Both the position numbers and the translations under genes were made by a program. DNA of 64,000 nt, from NCBI RefSeq assembly GCF_030503875.2, contig NZ_CP129968.2, forward strand, positions 1,886,001-1,950,000, given 5' to 3'. Under the pieces are notes generated by a model. It searched no databases, was not told the origin of the DNA, and saw only the letters and a program-made list of their open reading frames with translations. Shown in pieces: positions 46,401 through 58,400 of this stretch (position 1 is the stretch's first letter; the number at the start of each line of letters is the position of its first letter). Source of the DNA: Marivirga arenosa (GTDB lineage: Bacteria; Bacteroidota; Bacteroidia; Cytophagales; Cyclobacteriaceae).

Positions 46401-49400
46401 GTATTGGATAAGTTTCCTGAAACCGTTGTACCTACTCCATCTGTTGCTCCGGATGAATTTGGTGATACTGTCCATACAAATTCAACATTGGTAAGATTAT
46501 TTACAAAATTAATTGGCAAATCAAAGTCCTGACCACTACATACATAATATTCGTCTCTAATATTATCGAATTTAATTTCTGGTCTAACAATTATAGTTAA
46601 TTCCTCACTGTTGGCAGTTGCTAAGCAACTGCTATTTTTAGGGGTGATTTCATAAACAACTTCTTGATTAACACCTGAAGTATTGACTAAATCAAGAGAT
46701 ATATTACCAGTTCCTGACGGGGTCAATCCGTTTACAACGGAAGTGTTTCCTGAAATTAAATTCCATTCAAAATCAGCGGAAGGAATACTTGCAGTAGGTA
46801 CAAAATCAAATGTTTCATTTGAACAAACAGTGTAATCAAAATTAGAATTTGTCATTACAGGGTTAGGCAGTACAGTTACCGTGATTGTTTTTGTTGGCCC
46901 TGTGCATCCATTTGCACCATCTTGAGTAGGAATTACTGTAATAATGGCAACATTATCTGAAGAATTAGATGGATTATTTGCAGTAAAGCCTGATGGAGTT
47001 ATAGATTGATTTGTAGATCCAGAAGGAAATGCAATTCCAATAGTAGTATTATCTATTGACCAATCGAAGGTAGTGGTTCCTCCGACATTATCAATAAAAT
47101 CAATATTTACATTTTCACCATCACAGAATGTAACATCAGTATTCTGAATAACGGGTCTAGGGTTAGAAGTGATTTTGAAAGAATCAGCTATGCTTAAGCA
47201 TCCATTTCTTACTGAGTAATATTTTACATACCCTTCAATAGGAGCTCCAGTTTGATTGTCTGCTAAATCAAAACCAGGGAAGTTTCCAGTTCCCGTAGTA
47301 GGTGTAGCATCTCCAATTAATGCAGGATTTGTAATTTCCCAATTAAAGGTTCCAGTACCTGAACTATGAGTAAAGGTTCTTGGGCTTACTGCTGAAGGGA
47401 AACATAATATTGGCTCATCTGCTTCAGAATTAACTACTGGTCTATCTTTTAATGTCAGATTAATACTTTTAATTGTAGTACATCCATTCTGAGTTGCAGA
47501 TAATGTAATAACCCCAATTTTATCAGTACCACTTGTATTTATTGAACTAGTAAATTCTATTTTCCCATCGATAATGCTTATACCGCCTTGTACTAAGGTT
47601 GGATCATCAATATTTACATTTAATATAGGATTTGTAACATCTACAGTGAAAGGTATTGATGCGAATTCTTCCGAACAAAGACTAATACTGTTAGCTGCTG
47701 ATATTACTGGAGTTTGCTTAATTGTCAATGTTATTTCATCAAATACATCACTACATAAACCAGCATTTGACCCAGTTAATCTCAAGGTTATTGGACCGCT
47801 AGTATAATCATCTGATCCTGGATCATAAATCGGTCTTAAGGCAGTATCATCATCAAATGAACCAGCTCCATCTGTTGTCCATGTTAAATCATCAGCACTC
47901 GACTGGCTAGGAGGAGTAGCAATACTTGCTAAATCTAATACGTCTCCATCACATATTTCAACACTACTTGAAACACCACCGCCAGCATCTAAAACGATTT
48001 GTGGATCAACCGTAAAATCAACTTGTGCGACATCAAAGCAATTGGTAGTAGGTAAGATTACTTTCGCATAGTAAATTGAATTGTTTACCACTGATACTGC
48101 TGTTTCATCAGGAACAAGGGTTCCTAAACTACTATTAGAATACCACTCAATTGTAACACCTGTTTCGCTAGTTACAAAATTGTTATAAGAGGTTAAATCT
48201 ACTATTACACTTCCACCACCAGCAGTAGTTTCACAGAATGCGTCTGAAGTATTTGTAACAATAGGTAAACCTCTAACATTAATTGTTTTTGTAATAGTAT
48301 CATTACTGCAGCTAGTAGTTGAAATTGCAATAAATTCAAAAATCACATCTCCCTGATAAGTACCATTTGGTGTAAATGTTGCTTCATATACTCCTGCATT
48401 ATTAGTGGTTGCTGAAAGGCTACCGGAAGTTTCTGCATTCGGGTCAGGTTGTCCTGATTGTATAATCCATTGACCTGTTGAGGCTCCACTATTGATAGTT
48501 CCTCCTAAAACGATCGGTTCAGTTTCACAAACTGCATTTCCTGTAGGAGCTAAAGAGGCTTGAGCAGGTTCATCAATTGAAACATCTACTGTATAGGTAT
48601 TATCTCCACAAGGTCCACCAGTGTTAGGATCATTAGCAGTGAATTGGAAAGTGATGATGGTATTGAAATCTGCGGCATCCGGAGTATAAGTAGCCGTAGT
48701 CACCCCAGCAGTAGTATTGGAAGCAGACAGATTAGCTGCATTACCATTCGTGATTACATCCCATTGTCCGTCAATAGCAGAACCACCAAGGGTAGCATCA
48801 AGATCGAAGTTAGCATCTCCACAAGTACTAAAGTTTGCAGGAATTACCGCAGTTGGGTTTTCAAATACATCAAAAGTAAATACTTCTATAGTTGATGAAC
48901 AAGTATTAGAAGTAAAAGCCTCAAATTCGGCAGTAACTGTACCATAGGCTGTAGTAGATGGAGTGAAAGTAGTAGTCCAATCGCCAGCATTATTAGTAGT
49001 GGCCCCAATACTTCCAATAGTAGCACCGCCTGTAATAGTCCAGTTTCCACTGGTAGCCCCACCTCCAATATTTGCAATAAGATCTAATGTTTGAGTTTCA
49101 CATATTTCAGTTCCTATAGCATTTGTAATAGTAGCGGTAGCAGGAGCATCAATTATAAAATCTACTGTTTGACTTACACTTCCACAAGTATTAGCAGGGT
49201 TATTTGTAGTTAAAGTAAAAGTTACAGTATTCCCGATATCTGCAACTGTAGGGTTATAATCAGCTGTAACCGTACTACCCGTAGTAGAAATATTGGTTAA
49301 AGACCCATTACCATTTTCAGACCAAGAAGCTCCAGTAGCAGAACCAGAGAAGTCACCAGAAACCGTAATCGTTGAGTTTTGACATATATTTACAGGAGCA

Positions 49401-52400
49401 GTTGAAATACTTACACCTGCAGGTTCATCAATTGAAACATCTACAGTATAGGTATTATCTCCACAAGGTCCACCAGTGTTAGGATCAGTGGCAGTGAATT
49501 GGAAAGTGATGATGGTATTGAAATCTGCGGCATCCGGAGTATAAGTAGCCGTAGTCACCCCAGCAGTAGTATTGGAAGCAGACAGGTTAGCTGCATTACC
49601 ATTCGTGATTACATCCCATTGTCCGTCAATAGCAGAACCACCAAGGGTAGCATCAAGATCGAAGTTAGCATCTCCACAAGTACTAAAGTTTGCAGGAATT
49701 ACCGCAGTTGGGTTTTCAAATACATCAAAAGTAAATACTTCTATAGTTGATGAACAAGTATTAGAAGTAAATGCCTCAAATTCGGCAGTAACTGTACCAT
49801 AGGCAGTAGTAGATGGAGTGAAAGTAGTAGTCCAATTGCCAGCATTATTAGTAGTGGCCCCAATACTTCCAATAGTAGCACCGCCTGTAATAGTCCAGTT
49901 TCCACTAGTAGCCCCACCTCCAATATTTGCAATAAGATCTAATGTTTGAGTTTCACATATTTCAGTTCCTATAGCATTTGTAATAGTAGCGGTAGCAGGA
50001 GCATCAATTATAAAATCTACTGTTTGACTTACACTTCCACAAGTATTAGCAGGGTTATTTGTAGTTAAAGTAAAAGTTACAGTATTCCCGATATCTGCAA
50101 CTGTAGGGTTATAATCAGCTGTAACCGTACTACCCGTAGTAGAAATATTGGTTAAAGACCCATTACCATTTTCAGACCAAGAAGCTCCAGTAGCAGAACC
50201 AGAGAAGTCACCAGAAACCGTAATCGTTGAGTTTTGACATATATTTACAGGAGCAGTTGAAATACTTACACCTGCAGGTTCATCAATTGAAACATCTACA
50301 GTATAGGTATTATCTCCACAAGGTCCACCAGTGTTAGGATCAGTGGCAGTGAATTGGAAAGTGATGATGGTATTGAAATCTGCGGCATCCGGAGTATAAG
50401 TAGCCGTAGTCACCCCAGCAGTAGTATTGGAAGCAGACAGATTAGCTGCATTACCATTCGTGATTACATCCCATTGTCCGTCAATAGCAGAACCACCAAG
50501 GGTAGCATCAAGATCGAAGTTAGCATCTCCACAAGTACTAAAGTTTGCAGGAATTACCGCAGTTGGGTTTTCAAATACATCAAAGGTATAAGTTTTAAAA
50601 TTTGAAGCACAACTATTTATTGTAGCAGCTTCAAACTGGGCAGTAACTGTACCATAAGCAGTACCAGAAGGGGTAAATGTAGTAGTCCAGTTTCCTGCAT
50701 TATTTGTAGTTGGACTTATTGTACCTATTGAACCACCTCCAGTAATAGTCCAGCTACCACTTGATGCACCACCGCCAATGGTAGCTGTAAGATCTAATGT
50801 TTGAGTTTCACAGATTTCAGTTATGCTTGTTGTGATATTTGATGTTGGTAATTGAACTACATCAAATAGATTAATATCTTTTACTGCTACACATCCATTA
50901 GGACTTGTATAAGTTACTTCTATTTCAATTATACCTAATCCTGCAACTGTTGCATCAAAGTTTGACCCTGTTACTCCTGGTCCTGTAAAAGAGAAGGATC
51001 CACCTGCCGGAGTCGCACTTAGACCTAAAGAATTTAAATCAACAGTGTTTTCATTTTCACATACTTCAACAGGAGGGAAGACATTATTTATAACTGGTTT
51101 TGGATATAATGTAATAGAGAATGTAGTGGTAACTGGTGACGTACAAATAGCATTTGAAGTTGATACTGTAATATTAGTTACCAAATTTGCTCCTGAATTA
51201 TTTGGCCCCGCTACGAATGTCATAGCGTTACCACCATTTGTAGGGTTTCCTACTAGGGTATTATCCGCGGTCCATGTAATATTATCCGTTCCTGATAGGG
51301 TACTAAAATCAATATCAACTAATTCTCCTGAACAAACAAAAAGGTTTGTTGGAGTAGGTGCGAATTGTGGAGCTACATTATTAGTTAGAGTAACTTCATC
51401 AAATGTATCTGTACAACTTCCATTTGAGATTGTCCAACGCAGGGTAGCTGAAGTACCTGCCGCTATTCCTGATACTGTTGATATTGCTGAAGATGGGGTA
51501 TTAATTGTAGCTGTTCCCGATATTAAAGTCCAAACACCTGATCCTGTAGCAGGAGGACTATTTGCTGCTAATGTAAAGTTACTATTTTCACAATTAATCT
51601 GATCTGTACCTGCATTTGCTACTATTTGCGGATCAGGTTGAGTAAGAGTTACTGGTATAGTAGTTATAGCACAAGCATTTGCATCTGTTATATCAATATC
51701 ATAGTTACCGGCCGCTAAGTTGTTAAAGCGATAGGTAGCGCCTGGTTGGGTTTGAGTAGCCGAAGCATCTCCACTTAGGGTGAATGTATAGTTGCCAGTA
51801 CCACCAGCTGCGGTTACTTCAATGAATCCATCGGTTTCGCCATTACAGCTAATGTTAAATGTATTATATATACTTACTGTAGTAGAGGCTGAGAGTAATG
51901 TTGGCTCATTAAGGGTATAAGAAGCAGAACTGGTACAACCGTTTCCATCGGTGATAGTTACATCGTAGGTACCAGCCGTTAAACCAGATTGATCTTGATC
52001 GGTGGCTACCAATCCACTACCATCGGCAGTAGACCAAGCGTAGGTATAAGCGCCTTCACCTCCAGCAGGAGTAAGGTTAATTTCTCCAGTAGCGGCACTG
52101 TTGCAGTCTACATCAGTTAGAACAGCAGCTTGAGTAAGTGGTGTAGGTTCTGTTAGGGTATAACTTGTAGAAGTACTACATCCATTAGCATCAGTAACAG
52201 TAAGGTCATAAGTACCAGCTGTTAGTCCAGTTTGGTCTTGATCGGTAGCCACGAGTCCGCTACCATCTGTGGTAGACCAAGCGTACGTATAGGCTCCTTC
52301 ACCTCCAGATACGGAGATAGCGATCGATCCATTGGCATCGCCATTACAGTTAAGTTCAAATCCTCCGGTAGTAGAAGAACTCAAGGCATCCAGAGAAATG

Positions 52401-55400
52401 GCTAAAGGAGAAGGTTCAGTAATGGTATAGGATTCAGTGATGGTACAACCGTTGTCATCGGTGATGTCCACATCATAGGTGCCAGCAGAAAGTCCGATTT
52501 GATCTTGTGAGTTAGCATTTACACCGGAACCATCAGCAGTAGACCAGCTGTAGGTATAGGGAGGAGTTCCTCCTGATACGGTAATATCGATCGATCCATC
52601 AAGGTCTCCATTGCAATCCAGGTTAAAGCCCGTTCCAGTAGAAGTACTCAGGCTAGCGATGGCAGAAATAGCATCAGGCTCATTAATAGTATAAGAAGCA
52701 GAACTGGTACAACCGTTTCCATCGGTGATAGTTACATCGTAGGTACCAGCCGTTAAACCAGATTGATCTTGATCGGTGGCTACCAATCCACTACCATCGG
52801 CAGTAGACCAAGCGTAGGTATAAGCGCCTTCACCTCCAGCAGGAGTAAGGTTAATTTCTCCAGTAGCGGCACTGTTGCAGTCTACATCAGTTAGAACAGC
52901 AGCTTGAGTAAGTGGTGTAGGTTCTGTTAGGGTATAGCTTGTAGAAGTACTACATCCATTAGCATCAGTAACAGTAAGGTCATAAGTACCAGCTGTTAGT
53001 CCAGTTTGGTCTTGATCGGTAGCCACGAGTCCGCTACCATCTGCGGTAGACCAGCTGTATGTATACGCCCCTTCACCTCCAGATACGGAGATAGCGATCG
53101 ATCCATTGGCATCGCCATTACAGTTAAGTTCAAATCCTCCGGTAGTAGAAGAACTCAAGGCATCCAGAGAAATGGCTAAAGGAGAAGGTTCAGTAATGGT
53201 ATAGGATTCAGTGATGGTACAACCGTTGTCATCGGTGATGTCGACCTGATAAGTACCAGCAGAAAGTCCGATTTGATCTTGTGAGTTAGCATTTACGCCA
53301 GATCCATCAGCAGTAGACCAGCTGTAGGTATAGGGAGGAGTTCCTCCTGATAGGGTAATGTCGATCGATCCATCAAGGTCTCCATTGCAATCCAGGTTAA
53401 AGCCCGTTCCGGTAGAAGTACTCAGGCTAGCGGTAGCAGAAATAGCATCAGGCTCATTAATGGTATAAGAAGCAGAACTGGTACAACCGTTTCCATCGGT
53501 GATAGTTACATCGTAGGTACCAGCCGTTAAACCAGATTGATCTTGATCGGTGGCTACCAATCCACTACCATCGGCAGTAGACCAAGCGTAGGTATAAGCG
53601 CCTTCACCTCCAGCAGGAGTAAGGTTAATTTCTCCAGTAGCGGCACTGTTGCAGTCTACATCAGTTAGAACAGCAGCTTGAGTAAGTGGTGTAGGTTCTG
53701 TTAGGGTATAACTTGTAGAAGTACTACATCCATTAGCATCAGTAACAGTAAGGTCATAAGTACCAGCTGTTAGTCCAGTTTGGTCTTGATCGGTAGCCAC
53801 GAGTCCGCTACCATCTGTGGTAGACCAAGCGTACGTATAGGCTCCTTCACCTCCAGATACGGAGATAGCGATCGATCCATTGGCATCGCCATTACAGTTA
53901 AGTTCAAATCCTCCGGTAGTAGAAGAACTCAAGGCATCCAGAGAAATGGCTAAAGGAGAAGGTTCAGTAATGGTATAGGATTCAGTGATGGTACAACCGT
54001 TGTCATCGGTGATGTCCACATCATAGGTGCCAGCAGAAAGTCCGATTTGATCTTGTGAGTTAGCATTTACACCGGAACCATCAGCAGTAGACCAGCTGTA
54101 GGTATAGGGAGGAGTTCCTCCTGATACGGTAATATCGATCGATCCATCAAGGTCTCCATTGCAATCCAGGTTAAAGCCCGTTCCAGTAGAAGTACTCAGG
54201 CTAGCGATGGCAGAAATAGCATCAGGCTCATTAATAGTATAAGAAGCAGAACTGGTACAACCGTTTCCATCGGTGATAGTTACATCGTAGGTACCAGCCG
54301 TTAAACCAGATTGATCTTGATCGGTGGCTACCAATCCACTACCATCGGCAGTAGACCAAGCGTAGGTATAAGCGCCTTCACCTCCAGCAGGAGTAAGGTT
54401 AATTTCTCCAGTAGCGGCACTGTTGCAGTCTACATCAGTTAGAACAGCAGCTTGAGTAAGTGGTGTAGGTTCTGTTAGGGTATAACTTGTAGAAGTACTA
54501 CATCCATTAGCATCAGTAACAGTAAGGTCATAAGTACCAGCTGTTAGTCCAGTTTGGTCTTGATCGGTAGCCACGAGTCCGCTACCATCTGTGGTAGACC
54601 AAGCGTACGTATAGGCTCCTTCACCTCCAGATACGGAGATAGCGATCGATCCATTGGCATCGCCATTACAGTTAAGTTCAAATCCTCCGGTAGTAGAAGA
54701 ACTCAAGGCATCCAGAGAAATGGCTAAAGGAGAAGGTTCAGTAATGGTATAGGATTCAGTGATGGTACAACCGTTGTCATCGGTGATGTCCACATCATAG
54801 GTGCCAGCAGAAAGTCCGATTTGATCTTGTGAGTTAGCATTTACACCGGAACCATCAGCAGTAGACCAGCTGTAGGTATAGGGAGGAGTTCCTCCTGATA
54901 CGGTAATATCGATCGATCCATCAAGGTCTCCATTGCAATCCAGGTTAAAGCCCGTTCCAGTAGAAGTACTCAGGCTAGCGATGGCAGAAATAGCATCAGG
55001 CTCATTAATAGTATAAGAAGCAGAACTGGTACAACCGTTTCCATCGGTGATAGTTACATCGTAGGTACCAGCCGTTAAACCAGATTGATCTTGATCGGTG
55101 GCTACCAATCCACTACCATCGGCAGTAGACCAAGCGTAGGTATAAGCGCCTTCACCTCCAGCAGGAGTAAGGTTAATTTCTCCAGTAGCGGCACTGTTGC
55201 AGTCTACATCAGTTAGAACAGCAGCTTGAGTAAGTGGTGTAGGTTCTGTTAGGGTATAGCTTGTAGAAGTACTACATCCATTAGCATCAGTAACAGTAAG
55301 GTCATAAGTACCAGCTGTTAGTCCAGTTTGGTCTTGATCGGTAGCCACGAGTCCGCTACCATCTGCGGTAGACCAGCTGTATGTATACGCCCCTTCACCT

Positions 55401-58400
55401 CCAGATACGGAGATAGCGATCGATCCATTGGCATCGCCATTACAGTTAAGTTCAAATCCTCCGGTAGTAGAAGAACTCAAGGCATCCAGAGAAATGGCTA
55501 AAGGAGAAGGTTCAGTAATGGTATAGGATTCAGTGATGGTACAACCGTTGTCATCGGTGATGTCGACCTGATAAGTACCAGCAGAAAGTCCGATTTGATC
55601 TTGTGAGTTAGCATTTACGCCAGATCCATCAGCAGTAGACCAGCTGTAGGTATAGGGAGGAGTTCCTCCTGATAGGGTAATGTCGATCGATCCATCAAGG
55701 TCTCCATTGCAATCCAGGTTAAAGCCCGTTCCGGTAGAAGTACTCAGGCTAGCGGTAGCAGAAATAGCATCAGGCTCATTAATGGTATAAGAAGCAGAAC
55801 TGGTACAACCGTTTCCATCGGTGATAGTTACATCGTAGGTACCAGCCGTTAAACCAGATTGATCTTGATCGGTGGCTACCAATCCACTACCATCGGCAGT
55901 AGACCAAGCGTAGGTATAAGCGCCTTCCCCTCCAGCAGGAGTAAGGTTAATTTCTCCAGTAGCGGCACTGTTGCAGTCTACATCAGTTAGAACAGCAGAT
56001 TGAGTAAGTGGTGTAGGTTCTGTTAGGGTATAGCTTGTAGAAGTACTACATCCATTAGCATCAGTAACAGTAAGGTCATAAGTACCAGCTGTTAGTCCAG
56101 TTTGGTCTTGATCAGTAGCCACGAGTCCGCTACCATCTGCGGTAGACCAAGCGTACGTATAGGCTCCTTCACCTCCAGATACGGAGATAGCGATCGATCC
56201 ATTGGCATCGCCATTACAGTTAAGTTCAAATCCTCCGGTAGTAGAAGAACTCAAGGCATCCAGAGAAATGGCTAAAGGAGAAGGTTCAGTAATGGTATAG
56301 GATTCAGTGATGGTACAACCGTTGTCATCGGTGATGTCCACATCATAGGTGCCAGCAGAAAGTCCGATTTGATCTTGTGAGTTAGCATTTACGCCAGATC
56401 CATCAGCAGTAGACCAGCTGTAGGTATAGGGAGGAGTTCCTCCTGATAGGGTAATGTCGATCGATCCATCAAGGTCTCCATTGCAATCCAGGTTAAAGCC
56501 CGTTCCGGTAGAAGTACTCAGGCTAGCGGTAGCAGAAATAGAATTAGGGTTAGTTAATAAAATTTCATCAAATGAATCGGTACATGGGTTATTAGAAATT
56601 GTCCATCTTAATACAGCAGATGATCCTGCAGGTATACCGGATACAGTTGAACTATTAGAACTTGGAGAATTTATCGTAGCAGTACCACTTATTAATGTCC
56701 ATATGCCCGTTCCTATAACTGGATTATTTGCCGAAAGAGTAAAATTTCCTGAGCCAGCACAACTAATTTGATCAAAACCTGCATTAGCAACAGTAGGTAA
56801 TTGATTGATAGTAATAGTTTCAGTGTCAGTAAGGTCATCCGTACAGCTAGTGGTAGCATTAGTAGCACGAACAGTAATAGTTTCTGAACCATCACTTCCT
56901 AAGGCAGTATAGTCAAAGGCATTTGATGCAATGGTTATAGTTCCACCATTACCACCTACTGAAGATGAGAAAGCAGAATTACTTTGATCAAATAATTGAT
57001 AATTAACTCCGGATTGAGAGCCGTCAATAGTAAAAACCAATGAAGAACCATCGCACACTTCAGAAGCCGAAGGGGTTACAGTTAAAGTGTTGTTAGGTAA
57101 TGGATTAATAGTAACAGAAGTAGCAGCAGAAGGGCTACTAAAGCAAGAGGCAGTATTGTCTCCATTAGTAACTTCAACGGAATAGTTTCCGCTTTCAGAA
57201 ACAAGATTTAAGGAGATATCTCTTGTTGTTAAAGCGGGGACTAGAACACCATCTTTATACCATCTATAAGATCCCTCAGTAGAACCGGGAGCTAGAGAAG
57301 AGGTCAGAGTGATGGACCCCCCCTCACAAGTTGAGACACTTGGCCCTTGAAGAATAGTAGGGGCAGCCGGAGCATCCTCTACGGTAATTGTAATGCCTGC
57401 ATGCGTAGCAGAACAATTATTTCCATCAATACCTGTAACGGTGACCATATCACCATCAGCTAAAGAAGAAGTAGAATACGTATTAGAGGCAGAAGGACCT
57501 TGAACGGCAAGTCCGTTAACAAAAAATTGATAAGTAGCAGCTCCACCTGCGGTAAAAGTTATAGGGGAACCGTTACAAATTATATTATCAAGATCATCAC
57601 TATTTAATGATATAGTAGGTAATTGATTGATAGTAATAGTTTCAGTGTCAGCAAGGTCATCCGTACAGCTAGTGGTAGCATTAGTAGCACGAACAGTAAT
57701 AGTTTCTGAACCATCACTTCCTAAGGCAGTGTAGTCAAAGGCATTTGATGCAATGGTTATAGTTCCACCATTACCACCTACTGAAGATGAGAAAGCAGAA
57801 TTACTTTGATCAAATAATTGATAATTAACTCCGGATTGAGAGCCGTCAATAGTAAAAATCAATGAAGAACCATCACACACTTCAGTAGCCGAAGGGGTTA
57901 CAGTTAAAGTGTTGTTAGGTAATGGATTAATAGTAACAGAGGTAGCAGCAGAAGGGCTACTAAAGCAAGAGGCAGTATTGTCTCCATTAGTAACTTCAAC
58001 GGAATAGTTTCCGCTTTCAGAAACAAGATTTAAGGAGATATCTCGTGTTGTTAAAGCGGGGACTAGAACACCATCTTTATACCATCTATAAGATCCCTCA
58101 GTAGAACCGGGAGCTAGAGAAGAAGTCAGAGTGATGGCCCCCCCCTCACAAGTTGAGACACTTGGCCCTTGAAGAATAGTAGGGGCAGCCGGAGCATCCT
58201 CTACGGTAATTGTAATGCCTGCATGCGTAGCAGAACAATTATTTGCATTAATACCTGTAACGGTGACCATATCACCATCAGCTAAAGAAGAAGTAGAATA
58301 CGTATTAGAGGCAGAAGGACCTTGAACGGCAAGTCCGTTAACAAAAAATTGATAAGTAGCAGCTCCACCTGCGGTAAAAGTTATAGGGGAACCGTTACAA

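Noticed and set aside
56454..56771. Plus-strand open frames inside the giant gene (also near 48644, 49499, 50354 and 51045)
   Set aside because: They recur once per repeat unit and mirror the repeat composition of the minus-strand gene; no promoter or family features.
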